A DNA stretch of 64,000 nucleotides from Phosphoribacter sp037045055 (lineage in GTDB: Bacteria; Actinomycetota; Actinomycetes; Actinomycetales; Dermatophilaceae). The position numbers were made by a program, and so were the translations under genes. Positions within the stretch are counted from its first letter, which is position 1, and every line of letters starts with the position of its first letter. Positions 22,602 to 30,494 of the stretch are shown piece after piece. The notes beneath the pieces are model-generated. The model was not told the origin of the DNA, searched no databases, and saw nothing but the letters and a program-made list of their open reading frames with translations. The stretch covers positions 1 to 64,000 of the forward strand of contig JBAOHJ010000004.1 in NCBI GenBank assembly GCA_037045055.1. The letters are read 5' to 3'.

Positions 22602-23984
22602 GTGACCGAGCCGCCCTTCCGCACCGTCATCGAGCCTTTCCGCATCCACTCCGTGGAGCCGCTGCGCATGACCACGGCGGCCTACCGGCGCGAGAAGGTG
22701 CGTGAGGCGGCATACAACCTCTTCCAGGTGCACGCCGACGACGTCATCGTCGACCTGCTCACCGACTCGGGCACCGGGGCGATGAGCCGCGACCAGTGGG
22801 CGGCGATCCAGCACGGCGACGAGTCGTATGCCGGCTCGCCGTCCTACTTCGTGTTCCGCGACGCGGTGCGCGAGCTGTTCCCCTACGAGCACGTCATCCC
22901 CACCCACCAAGGCCGGGCCGCCGAGCGCATCCTGTTCCAGGTCCTCGGCGGGCCGGGCAAGGTCGTGCCGAGCAACACCCACTTCGACACCACCCGCGCC
23001 AACATCGAGTACACCGGCGCCGAAGCGGTCGACCTGGTCATCCCGGAAGGTCGCGACCCGGCGGCCTGGCACCCGTTCAAGGGGAACATGGACCTGGGCG
23101 CGTTGGAGGCGCTGCTGGCCGAGCGCGGCCCGGACGTCCCCTGCGTGATGACGACGGTGACGAACAACTCCGGCGGCGGGCAGCCGGTGTCCCTGGAGAA
23201 CCTGCACGCCGTCGCGGACATCGCCCACGCGCACGGCAAGCCGCTGTTCCTCGACGCCTGCCGGTTCGCCGAGAACGCGTGGTTCGTCCGCGAGCGCGAG
23301 CCCGGGCAGGGGGAGCGCGACGTGCCCGACATCGTCCGCGAGATGGCGCAGCTTGCCGACGGGATGACGATGTCGGCGAAGAAGGACCCGATGGGCAACA
23401 TCGGCGGGTGGTTGGCGCTGCGCGACGACGAGCTGGCCCAGCAGTGCCGGACCCTGCTCATCCTCACCGAGGGCTTCCCCACCTACGGGGGCCTGGCCGG
23501 GCGCGACCTCGAGGCGCTGGCCCAGGGGCTGCGTGAGGTGGTCTCGCACGACTTCCTGCGCTACCGGATCCGGTCCACGGCCTACGTCGCCGACGCCCTG
23601 GACCGACTCGGTATGCCGTGCCTCAAGCCCGCCGGCGGGCACGCGGTCTACATCGACGCCCGGGCGCTGCTGGCGCACATCCCGCCGCTGCAGTTCCCCG
23701 GGCAGGCGCTGGCGGTGGCCCTCTACGAGCACGGCGGCATCCGCTCGTGCGAGATCGGGTCGGTGATGTTCGGCCGCCGTCCGGACGGCTCCCAGGCCCC
23801 GGCGGCCATGGAGCTGGTCCGCCTGGCGATCCCGCGGCGCACCTACACCCAGAGCCACATGGACTACGTCGTCGAGGTGGCCGAGCGGGTCATGGCGGTC
23901 AAGGACGACCTGCCCGGCTACCGCATCGTCGCCGAGCCCCCGCAGCTGCGGCACTTCACCGCCACCTTCGAGCCGATCGGGTAG
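22602..23984 (+). CDS. tnaA: tryptophanase / tyrosine phenol-lyase family beta-eliminating lyase
   Basis: The protein has 460 residues from GTG 22602. It is a PLP enzyme of the beta-eliminating lyase family; the PLP lysine is Lys261 in MSAKKDPMGNIGGW. Other family landmarks are THQGRAAERILF, SNTHFDTTRANIEYTGAE, LDACRFAENAWFV, EGFPTYGGLAGRDLEALAQG and PAGGHAVYIDAR. At the position where tyrosine phenol-lyase has its substrate-specific Arg (in MERG), this protein has Ile (CEIGS), and the end RLAIPRRTYTQSHMDYV matches tryptophanase. NIGG after the lysine is more lyase-like, so indole production is likely but not certain. No TnaC leader or permease is adjacent. Confidence 0.88.
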   Translation: MTEPPFRTVIEPFRIHSVEPLRMTTAAYRREKVREAAYNLFQVHADDVIVDLLTDSGTGAMSRDQWAAIQHGDESYAGSPSYFVFRDAVRELFPYEHVIPTHQGRAAERILFQVLGGPGKVVPSNTHFDTTRANIEYTGAEAVDLVIPEGRDPAAWHPFKGNMDLGALEALLAERGPDVPCVMTTVTNNSGGGQPVSLENLHAVADIAHAHGKPLFLDACRFAENAWFVREREPGQGERDVPDIVREMAQLADGMTMSAKKDPMGNIGGWLALRDDELAQQCRTLLILTEGFPTYGGLAGRDLEALAQGLREVVSHDFLRYRIRSTAYVADALDRLGMPCLKPAGGHAVYIDARALLAHIPPLQFPGQALAVALYEHGGIRSCEIGSVMFGRRPDGSQAPAAMELVRLAIPRRTYTQSHMDYVVEVAERVMAVKDDLPGYRIVAEPPQLRHFTATFEPIG

Positions 23985-24076
23985 TCACCCGTGCCGGGGT
24001 GCCCGGCTGTGGACGACCCCCGCGCGGCGCGGCGGCATCCCGGCATGGTTGGTGACCGTGCGGCGAAGGAGGCACC

Positions 24077-24625
24077 ATGGTGACCGTGACGACGTTGCCG
24101 CGCGGGCGCGCGTTCACTCGCGATGACCTTCGGGCGATGCCGGACGACGGCAACCGGTACGAGCTGCTCGACGGGATCCTCGTCGTGACCCCGTCGCCGG
24201 CGCTGCGCCACCAGGGGATGGTCGGCGAGCTGTACATGCTGCTGCGGGCCGCCTGCCCGCCGTCGCATCGGGTGGTGCTTGCCCCCTTCGACGTCGCGCT
24301 CGGGGAGCGGACGGTGCTGCAGCCCGACCTCGTCGTCGCGGCCCGGTCGGCCTTTACGGACCAGCAGCTCCCGCAGGCACCGGAGCTGGCCGTCGAGGTC
24401 CTCTCGCCCAGCACCCGCTTGTACGACCGACACCTGAAGAAGGCTCGCCTCGAAGCCGCCGGGTGCGCGCACTACTGGGTGGTCGACCCCGACGGGCCGT
24501 CGATCACCGCCTGGGCGCTGAGCGACGCGGCGTACGTCGAGGTCGCGCACGCCACCGGCTCGCAGACCTTCCGCATCGACGTGCCGGTGGCGATCACCGT
24601 GCGGCCGGTGGACCTGCTCGACTGA
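24077..24625 (+). CDS. Uma2 family (PD-(D/E)XK-like) protein
   Basis: The protein has 182 residues from ATG 24077, after AAGGAGG. The Uma2 endonuclease-like fold shows YELLDGILVVTPSPALRHQG, then LQPDLVVAAR (Asp), LAVEVLSPSTRLYDRHLKK (Glu and Lys), and CAHYWVVDPD. These match the D...ExK core of restriction-type nucleases. Uma2 proteins are very numerous in cyanobacteria and actinobacteria, and their biological role is unknown. It is a single gene between tnaA and a convergent tautomerase. Confidence 0.9.
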   Translation: MVTVTTLPRGRAFTRDDLRAMPDDGNRYELLDGILVVTPSPALRHQGMVGELYMLLRAACPPSHRVVLAPFDVALGERTVLQPDLVVAARSAFTDQQLPQAPELAVEVLSPSTRLYDRHLKKARLEAAGCAHYWVVDPDGPSITAWALSDAAYVEVAHATGSQTFRIDVPVAITVRPVDLLD

Positions 24626-24654
24626 CCCGCCGCGCTCGAGCGCCGGTCCGGCGC

Positions 24655-25029
24655 TCAGGCGTACTGCGCTTCGCCGTTCCCGAAGGACCAGTTCTCCTTG
24701 GCCACCTCGACCATGCTGACGAGCACGTCCTGCGTGCGCACCCCGAGCTGCTCGTGCAGCCGCGCGGCGAGCAGGGCGTAGAACGCCTGCTTCATCTCGA
24801 CGGTGCGCCCGGCGTTGAGGGTCACCTGGATGACGACGATCCCGTCGGTGCGGTGCACGCCCAGGTAGCCCGGGTCGTAGACGAGGTCGCCCCGGGCGTG
24901 GGTGGCGACGATGTGGAAGTTGTCCGCCTCGGGCACGGTGAGGGTCTGCACCATGGCGCGATAGACGATCTCGCCCACGGCCCGGCCGTCCGGACCCCCC
25001 TCGATGGTGTCGATGCGCACCAGCGGCAT
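24655..25029 (-). CDS. tautomerase family protein (4-oxalocrotonate tautomerase-like)
   Basis: The protein has 124 residues. It begins MPLVRIDTIEG; after Met removal Pro1 would be the catalytic base of the tautomerase superfamily. The length indicates a fused double beta-alpha-beta unit or a cis-CaaD/malonate-semialdehyde-decarboxylase-like subgroup rather than the 60-residue 4-OT. ENWSFGNGEAQYA at the end resembles the tails of longer members. The substrate cannot be called. It is three bases downstream of DUF3039. Confidence 0.85.
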   Translation of the reverse strand: MPLVRIDTIEGGPDGRAVGEIVYRAMVQTLTVPEADNFHIVATHARGDLVYDPGYLGVHRTDGIVVIQVTLNAGRTVEMKQAFYALLAARLHEQLGVRTQDVLVSMVEVAKENWSFGNGEAQYA

Positions 25030-25032
25030 CGC

Positions 25033-25419
25033 TCAGCCCGCCCCGCCGGGTCCGCCCGAGCCGGCGCCCCCCGGGCCGCCGGTGCCGGCGTCGCCGCCGT
25101 CCTCGGGACCGCGCAGACCGTCGTAGATCTCCTTGCACGTCGGGCACACCGGGAACTTCTGCGGATCGCGCCCAGGCACCCAGACCTTGCCGCACAACGC
25201 GACCACCGGGGCTCCGGACACCGCGCTCTGCAGGATCTTCTCCTTGCGGACGTAGTGGGAGAAGCGCTCGTGGTCGCCCGGCTCGACGACCTCGGGCACC
25301 ACCTGCTCGCGCTCCAGCACCCCGGTCGCCGTCCGCGGTTGGGACAGCTCGCGCTGCGGGTCGGGTGCGACCGGGTCGGGTGCGACCGGGTCGGGCGGCA
25401 GCGTCGATGCGGACGGCAT
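25033..25419 (-). CDS. DUF3039 zinc-ribbon-like protein
   Basis: The protein has 128 residues. The conserved core is FSHYVRKEKILQSAVSGAPV, then ALCGKVWVPGRDPQKFPVCP and TCKEIY, with Cys residues placed as a zinc ribbon. It is a Micrococcales/actinobacterial family of unknown function. The N-terminus holds a 15-base DNA repeat (VAPDP twice) and the tail is a Gly-rich low-complexity run. ATG 25419 is preferred; GTG 25428 adds three residues. It is cotranscribed with the tautomerase. Confidence 0.88.
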   Translation of the reverse strand: MPSASTLPPDPVAPDPVAPDPQRELSQPRTATGVLEREQVVPEVVEPGDHERFSHYVRKEKILQSAVSGAPVVALCGKVWVPGRDPQKFPVCPTCKEIYDGLRGPEDGGDAGTGGPGGAGSGGPGGAG

Positions 25420-25429
25420 ACCGCGCACC

Positions 25430-26617
25430 CTAACCCAAGGCGGCAGCCAGATCCTCGACGAGGTCGGCCGGGTCCTCCAGACCCACCGACAGGCGGATCG
25501 TGCCGTCGGTGATGCCCACGGCCGCCCGGGCCTCGGGCGTCAACCGGCGATGGGTGGTGGTCGCCGGGTGGGTCACGAGGGACTTGGCGTCCCCGAGGTT
25601 GTTGGAGATGTCGACCACGGTGAGCGCGTTCATCACCCGGAAGGCCGCATCCTTGTCGCCGTCGATGGCGAACGTCACCACGGTGCCGCCGCCGAGCATC
25701 TGGCGCCGGGCCAGCTCGTGCTGGGGGTGGTCGGCCCGCCAGGGATGCAGCACCCGGGTGACCCGCGGGTGTCCGGCGAGGTAGGCCGCGACCTCGAGCG
25801 CGTTGTCGTGCTGGCGGTGCACCCGCAGCGACATCGTCTCCAGGCCCTTGAGCATGACCCAGGCGTTGAACGGCGACAACGCCGGGCCGGTATGCCGCAT
25901 GAGGTTCTTCACCGGCCCGTCCACGTAGTCGACCGGCCCGAGGATCGCCCCGCCGAGGGCCCGGCCCTGCCCGTCGATGTGTTTGGTCGCGGAGTAGACC
26001 ACGATGTCGGCGCCGTGCTCCAACGGCCGGGAGAACACCGGCGTGCCGAACACGTTGTCGACGACGACCTGCGCCCCGGCGGCATGGGCGAGATCGGACA
26101 CCGCGGCGATGTCGACGAGCTCCTGCATCGGGTTGCTCGGAGTCTCGAAGAACACCGCCGCCGTGGGCCGGTCCAGCGCATCGGCCCACTGGCCCAGGTC
26201 CGGCCCGTCGACCAGCACCGACTCCACCCCCCACCGCGGCAGGATCTCGTCGACGACGACGAGGCACGAGCCGAACAACGCCCGCGAGGAGACGATCCGA
26301 TCGCCCTGGCCGCACAGGGCGGCCAGCGCCACGAACACCGCGGCCATGCCCGACGCGGTGCCGAAGCAGGCCGGCGCACCCTCCAGCAGGCGCAGCCGCT
26401 CCTGGAACGCGGCCACCGTCGGGTTGCCGTAGCGGCTGTAGATGAACTTGTCGATCTCGTCCTTGAAGGCGGCCTCGGCCTGCTCGGCGCTGTGGTAGAC
26501 GAACCCGGAGGTGAGATAGAGCGCCTCGGCGGTCTCGTCGAACTCGCTTCGCGTCAGACCCCCGCGCACGGCATACGTGTCGGGACGCAGCCGACGTGTC
26601 GGCGACCCGTGCGTCAT
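25430..26617 (-). CDS. metZ: O-succinylhomoserine sulfhydrylase (MetZ type)
   Basis: The protein has 395 residues. It is a PLP enzyme of the Cys/Met metabolism class; the PLP lysine is Lys212 in VVYSATKHIDGQGRALGG, and SRYGNPTV, GSCLVVVDEILPRWG, FFETPSNPMQELVDI and the end GLEDPADLVEDL are typical of MetZ. It makes homocysteine from an activated homoserine and sulfide. ATG 26617 overlaps the rhodanese stop as ATGA. The metZ-rhodanese pair is a recurring actinobacterial arrangement, suggesting the sulfurtransferase handles sulfur for this step (inference). Confidence 0.93.
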   Translation of the reverse strand: MTHGSPTRRLRPDTYAVRGGLTRSEFDETAEALYLTSGFVYHSAEQAEAAFKDEIDKFIYSRYGNPTVAAFQERLRLLEGAPACFGTASGMAAVFVALAALCGQGDRIVSSRALFGSCLVVVDEILPRWGVESVLVDGPDLGQWADALDRPTAAVFFETPSNPMQELVDIAAVSDLAHAAGAQVVVDNVFGTPVFSRPLEHGADIVVYSATKHIDGQGRALGGAILGPVDYVDGPVKNLMRHTGPALSPFNAWVMLKGLETMSLRVHRQHDNALEVAAYLAGHPRVTRVLHPWRADHPQHELARRQMLGGGTVVTFAIDGDKDAAFRVMNALTVVDISNNLGDAKSLVTHPATTTHRRLTPEARAAVGITDGTIRLSVGLEDPADLVEDLAAALG

Positions 26618-27027
26618 CCCTGCCGCCAGGGCAGCCCGTCGACCTTCCAGCCCGCGACGGACCGGTGGTGGTGGCCGTCGTGCGGGCCCTCGAAACCGTC
26701 CAGGATGTTGTATGCCGGCCCCAGGCCCGCCGCGGTGGCCGCCTCGGCGGCGTGCTTGGAGCGCACCCCCGAGCGGCACAGGAAGTACACCGGTCGGCCG
26801 GGCGTCACCCCGGCCTCGACGAGGTCGTCGACGAAGGATGCGTTGAGCGTGCCGGCGGGGTAGTGCTGCCACTCGATGGTGAGCACCTGCTTGCCGATCG
26901 GCGACAGGTCCGGCAGGCCGACGTAGGCCCACTCCGCGGCGGTGCGCACGTCGACGAGCACGGCGCGCTCGTCGGCGGTGAGCGCGGCATACGTGTCGGT
27001 CGGGGAGCGGTCGCCGGCGTAGCTCAT
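26614..27027 (-). CDS. rhodanese-like sulfurtransferase
   Basis: The protein has 137 residues from ATG 27027. A single rhodanese domain with active-site loop LCRSGVRSKHAAEAA carries the catalytic cysteine Cys84; the conserved Asp/Arg at VLVDVRTAAEW is present. The tail is His/Gly-rich (GFEGPHDGHHHRSVAGWK). The short active-site loop fits a sulfur- rather than phosphate-handling enzyme. It is translationally coupled to metZ. Confidence 0.92.
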   Translation of the reverse strand: MSYAGDRSPTDTYAALTADERAVLVDVRTAAEWAYVGLPDLSPIGKQVLTIEWQHYPAGTLNASFVDDLVEAGVTPGRPVYFLCRSGVRSKHAAEAATAAGLGPAYNILDGFEGPHDGHHHRSVAGWKVDGLPWRQG

Positions 27028-27069
27028 GTCGGTCACCCTATCGACGCCGTGCCCGGCGCGACGGGGCGC

Positions 27070-27630
27070 TCAGTTCATCGACGGGTCGTCGGGGAAGGCC
27101 GCGACGAGGGCCAGGCTGCCGCGTTGGCGGCGCAGGACCTGCGCCCACAGCCCCTCCGGCTCCGCGGTGAACGGGTCGCGGGGCTCGGCGTCCAGGACGT
27201 ACCAGTCGCCTCGGCGGATCTCGTTCTCCAGCTGCCCGTCGCCCCATCCGGCGTAGCCGGCGAAGATCCGTAGGCCGGCCACCTCCGGGGCCACGAGCAC
27301 CGGAGGGGCGTCGAGGTCGACCACGCCGATGCCGCCGAACAGCTTGCGGATGCCCATGGGGTCGGCGGTGTCTCCCGGGACGGTGACGATGCCGATCGCC
27401 GAGTCGGTGCTCACCGGCCCGCCCTCGAAGAGGGTGTGCGGCGTGGTCGTCACCTCCCCCCACCCCGGCAGGACGGCGTCGACCTGGGCCTGCATGGGCT
27501 TGTTGAGCACCACGCCCTGGGCTCCGCCGGCGTCGTGGTGCAGCAGCAGGATCACCGAGCGCCGGAAGACCTCGCCCTCGACCTGGGGGGTCGCGACGAG
27601 GAGCTTGCCGGTGAGGGACGCGGTGCTCAC
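27070..27630 (-). CDS. YqgE/AlgH family protein (UPF0301)
   Basis: The protein has 186 residues. Family features are LTGKLLVATPQVEGEVFRRS, then VILLLHHDAGGAQGVVLNKP, LFEGGPVSTDSAIGIV, and IFAGYAGWGDGQLENEIRRG followed by DWYVLDA. AlgH/YqgE proteins are widely conserved with no agreed biochemical function. The start is a GTG at 27630. It is a single gene, 42 bases from the rhodanese gene upstream, on the same strand as its neighbours. Confidence 0.93.
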   Translation of the reverse strand: MSTASLTGKLLVATPQVEGEVFRRSVILLLHHDAGGAQGVVLNKPMQAQVDAVLPGWGEVTTTPHTLFEGGPVSTDSAIGIVTVPGDTADPMGIRKLFGGIGVVDLDAPPVLVAPEVAGLRIFAGYAGWGDGQLENEIRRGDWYVLDAEPRDPFTAEPEGLWAQVLRRQRGSLALVAAFPDDPSMN

Positions 27631-27667
27631 GGCAGCGATTGTCCCAGAGGACGGGCGCCGGGGGTGG

Positions 27668-28090
27668 CTACCCCGGGCTGTCGGTCCGCTCCGGGCCCCC
27701 GGCGCGGACGGCCGTGCGAGCCAGCAGGACGAGCGCGGCCAGACCGACTCCGACCAGGTCGGCGACCAGGTCGAGGGGGTCGCCGCTGCGCCCGGGCAGC
27801 AGGGACCCCTGGAGCAGCTCGCTGACCGGGGCGTGCAACGCGACGATCCAGGCGGGCCACCAGCGCCGGGCCAGCAGCACGCCGGCGAGGGTCGGCGCCG
27901 CGAAGACCACGACGTGGGCGAGCTTGTCGCCGTTCGGCGGCCCGGCCACGGGCAGCCGCGGCCAGTACAACGCGAGCAGATGCCCCAGGACGACGACGGC
28001 GACCGCAGCGCGGGCGGCCGGTCGAGGCTCGCTCATCGGCCGCGGCGCCGGCGAGCCGCCACGAGCACCCGGCCCCGACTGCGCGGTCAC
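27668..28090 (-). CDS. VanZ-like membrane protein
   Basis: The protein has 140 residues. Four hydrophobic segments include AVAVVVLGHLLALYW, LAHVVVFAAPTLAGVLLA and DLVADLVGVGLAALVLL, with the VanZ-type DKxxH signature (NGDKLAHVV) and EllQ-like SELLQGSLLPGRSGDPLDLV. VanZ-like proteins are found with cell-envelope functions; the exact activity is unknown. GTG 28090 overlaps the transglycosylase stop as GTGA; ATG 28036 is an alternative start. The coupling to a lytic transglycosylase supports a cell-wall role. Confidence 0.85.
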   Translation of the reverse strand: MTAQSGPGARGGSPAPRPMSEPRPAARAAVAVVVLGHLLALYWPRLPVAGPPNGDKLAHVVVFAAPTLAGVLLARRWWPAWIVALHAPVSELLQGSLLPGRSGDPLDLVADLVGVGLAALVLLARTAVRAGGPERTDSPG

Positions 28091-29274
28091 GTGCCGGCGG
28101 TCTCGGCGGTGGTGCTGGACGGCGCGCTCTGCCCGCCCGAGCCGGACGTGGCCGGGCTCGGCGGCGCGGACGGGGTCGGGCTCGGGTCCGGGGTCGGCGG
28201 CGGTGCGGGCGTCGGGGTCGGGTCGGGGGTCGGCGACGGCGAAGGCGTCGGGCCGGAGGACGGCGAGGGTGCCGGTGGGGTGGGGCTCGGGGTCTGGTCG
28301 GCCGGTGGCGCGGCGGGCGAGGCGGGGGTGATCGGCGCGGGGGTCTCGGGCTGGCGCGGCGGCGCGTCGGTGGGGATCGAGCCGCCCTGGTCGGCGGCCG
28401 GGGTGACGTTGTCCCGGTAGGCCGCGCCCCAGGTCAGGACCGCGCGCAGGTAGCTGTCGGAGTGGTTGTAGCGCAGGACGGCCGTGGCGATGTTGGCCGG
28501 CACCGCGAGGTCGCCGCCGTTGCGGCACAGATAGACCCCTGCGGTGGTCGCCGCGTCGAACACGTTGTGCGGGTTGACCACGCCGTCGCCGTTGCCGTCC
28601 CGGGCGTAGGCCCGCCACGTCCCGGGCAGGAACTGCATGGGACCCACCGCCCGGTCGAAGGCCGGGTCGCCGTCCATCGCCCCGCCGTCGGTGTCGCGGA
28701 TGACCGCGGTGCCGGCCAGCGAGCCGTCCAGCACCGGCCCGAGGATGCGCCCTCGGGTGGTGCCGGCCGGGTCCACCCGCCCGCCCTGGGCATGGCCGGA
28801 CTCGATCCGCCCGATCCCGGCGATCAGCCACCACGGCAGATGGCAGGAGGGCATGGCCCCGGCGAGGTTGGCCTCGGCCTGCCGGTATGCCGTGAGCACA
28901 CTGACCGGGATCCCGGCCGCGCCGGCGTCCTGGAGCGAGACGTGCACGGACAGCACCGCCAGCGCCTCCGCGGGGCCCGAGGCCGCGGCGGCGGCGAGGC
29001 GCAGCTGCAGCACGGTGTCGATCGGCTGGACCACGTCGATGTCGAGCAGCTCCCCGCCGGAGTCGGTCGCCGACGATCCCGGCACGCGGACCGATCCGGG
29101 GCCCTGCCCGGTCCCGGCGCCGGCCGGCGGCATACCGGTGGCGGCTGGCGGCAGACCGGTGGCGGCTGGCGGCAGACCGGTGGCGGCGGCCGGCGGCATA
29201 CCGGTGGCGAGCACGGCGCAGGCAGCGGCGCCCACCGCCGCCGTCCGCCAGCGCGCCGTCGCGGTCCCCTGCAT
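28087..29274 (-). CDS. secreted lytic murein transglycosylase (MltB/SLT_2 type)
   Basis: The protein has 395 residues from ATG 29274. A signal segment (AAVGAAACAVLATG) leads to a tandem-repeat linker (TGLPPAA units). The catalytic domain has WWLIAGIGRIESGHAQGGRV with the catalytic Glu, followed by RAVGPMQFLPGTWRAYARDG and NPHNVFDAATTAGVYLCRNG, as in MltB-like transglycosylases of actinobacteria. The last 100 residues are Pro/Ser/Thr-rich, likely spanning the cell wall. It cleaves peptidoglycan glycan strands. Its stop is coupled to the VanZ-like gene. Confidence 0.9.
   Translation of the reverse strand: MQGTATARWRTAAVGAAACAVLATGMPPAAATGLPPAATGLPPAATGMPPAGAGTGQGPGSVRVPGSSATDSGGELLDIDVVQPIDTVLQLRLAAAAASGPAEALAVLSVHVSLQDAGAAGIPVSVLTAYRQAEANLAGAMPSCHLPWWLIAGIGRIESGHAQGGRVDPAGTTRGRILGPVLDGSLAGTAVIRDTDGGAMDGDPAFDRAVGPMQFLPGTWRAYARDGNGDGVVNPHNVFDAATTAGVYLCRNGGDLAVPANIATAVLRYNHSDSYLRAVLTWGAAYRDNVTPAADQGGSIPTDAPPRQPETPAPITPASPAAPPADQTPSPTPPAPSPSSGPTPSPSPTPDPTPTPAPPPTPDPSPTPSAPPSPATSGSGGQSAPSSTTAETAGT
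29126..29210 (-). repeat. 21-nt tandem repeat in the transglycosylase linker
   Basis: Three 21-base units (29126-29146, 29147-29167, 29168-29188) and a partial fourth encode ATG(M/L)PPA repeats. Two copies contain the CGGCATAC octamer while the others carry a one-base variant (GGCAGAC). Confidence 0.85.
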
Positions 29275-29503
29275 AGCCCGTGAACCCCCTGCTCCGATCG
29301 AGCCTCCCACGCCCAAGGTACGACCGGGACCCGCGCGGGATACCGGCATTCGGTCACCGTCCAGTGAATTCTTCGAATGGGTTGTCACACCGGCCCCATG
29401 CGTCACGTCCGCCACTGGCGTGAGCGGCCGGGGCCTCGCCGGACCGAGCCCGGGAGCCCGGACGCGGCGGAATGCCCGGGTGCGTCCCGACGTTCCAGGG
29501 GAC

Positions 29504-29902
29504 ATGGCCACGACCGACCTCACCGCGCAGACCTTCGAATCGACCGTGCTAGCCGGCGACATCGTCCTCGTGGACTTCTGGGCCGCATGGTGTGGTCCGT
29601 GCCGCGCCTTCGCGCCGGTGTTCGAGGCGGCCTCGCAGGCCCACCCCGACATCGTCTTCGGGAAGGTCGACACCGAGGCCGAGCGTGAGTTGGCCGGCGC
29701 CGCGAACATCACGTCGATCCCCACCCTCATGGCCTTCCGCGAGGGCGTGCTCGTCTTCGCCCAGCCGGGAGCGCTGCCCGCGCCCGCGCTGGAGACGCTC
29801 ATCGGGCAGATCCGGGGACTGGACATGGCCGAGGTGCACCGACAGGTGCAGGCCTCTCGGGACGCCGCGACCGCCGAGCCGCACGCGGCCCCGGCCCCCT
29901 GA
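29504..29902 (+). CDS. thioredoxin
   Basis: The protein has 132 residues. The active site is WAAWCGPCRAFAPVF (Cys30, Cys33), followed by VFGKVDTEAERELA and the cis-Pro loop ITSIPTLMAFREG. The C-terminal 25 residues extend beyond the usual fold and are Ala-rich. It should reduce disulfides and could recycle the Bcp peroxidase encoded at 5792-6259. It is divergent from the transglycosylase across 229 bases that include an unusually AT-rich patch near 29365-29385. Confidence 0.93.
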   Translation: MATTDLTAQTFESTVLAGDIVLVDFWAAWCGPCRAFAPVFEAASQAHPDIVFGKVDTEAERELAGAANITSIPTLMAFREGVLVFAQPGALPAPALETLIGQIRGLDMAEVHRQVQASRDAATAEPHAAPAP

Positions 29903-30034
29903 CCGCGCCCCCGGCGCATCGGCGGGACAGGTCTGCGGATCGAGGCCTCCGACGACCCAGTCCGCCCTCGCCCGGCGACGGCGCCCGACCCGGCACACCG
30001 GCGGGCGGGTGCCGGGCACAGCGTGACGTGGCAG

Positions 30035-30400
30035 TGGAGGTGGCGGGAATCGAACCCGCGTCCGATGGCGTGGTGGCAGGACTTCTCCGGGCGCAGTGCG
30101 CTGATGGCTTTTCTCGGCCCCGGGGCTCGCGCGCACACGTTCCCCGACGGGCTCAGTCGAGTGGTTGTCCCGCGGCGCCCCTCGACGTGACGACGCGGTG
30201 AGCTCCCTAGCTGACGCCAGGCTCTGAGTCGGAAGCTAGCTCAGGCTGACGGACTTCGAGGCTCGCTCAGGCGGCGAGGGCGAAGTCGGTGCGCTGTGAG
30301 TTGGCACCTATTGGTTCGCACGGATCGTTGACGAGATGACCGTGCATCCTCGGCCCGCTTCTCCTGCGACGACGACCACCGTCGAAACCGATCACCCCCG
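30035..30400 (-). ncRNA. ssrA: transfer-messenger RNA (ssrA)
   Basis: The 5' end GGGGGTG pairs with 3' CACCTCC to form the tRNA-like acceptor, followed at the 3' side by the T-arm (GCGGGTTCGATTCCCGC). ATCGGTTTCGACGG near the 5' end is the classical tmRNA start. The tag reading frame encodes ANSQRTDFALAA and stop, the tag that marks proteins from stalled ribosomes for degradation. CCA is not encoded. smpB lies 5 kb away on the same strand. Confidence 0.96.
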
Positions 30401-30494
30401 CGGGTTGGGCCACATCACGCTGTGCAGTTGTCAGGGAACACCGAACACCCAGTATGCCGTGCAACGCCCGGCCCGTCGACGGGATTCCCCGGCC

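Noticed and set aside
29126..29210. CRISPR-like array in the transglycosylase gene and other repeat clusters
   Set aside because: Units are adjacent without unique spacers, in frame with coding sequence, and there are no cas genes.
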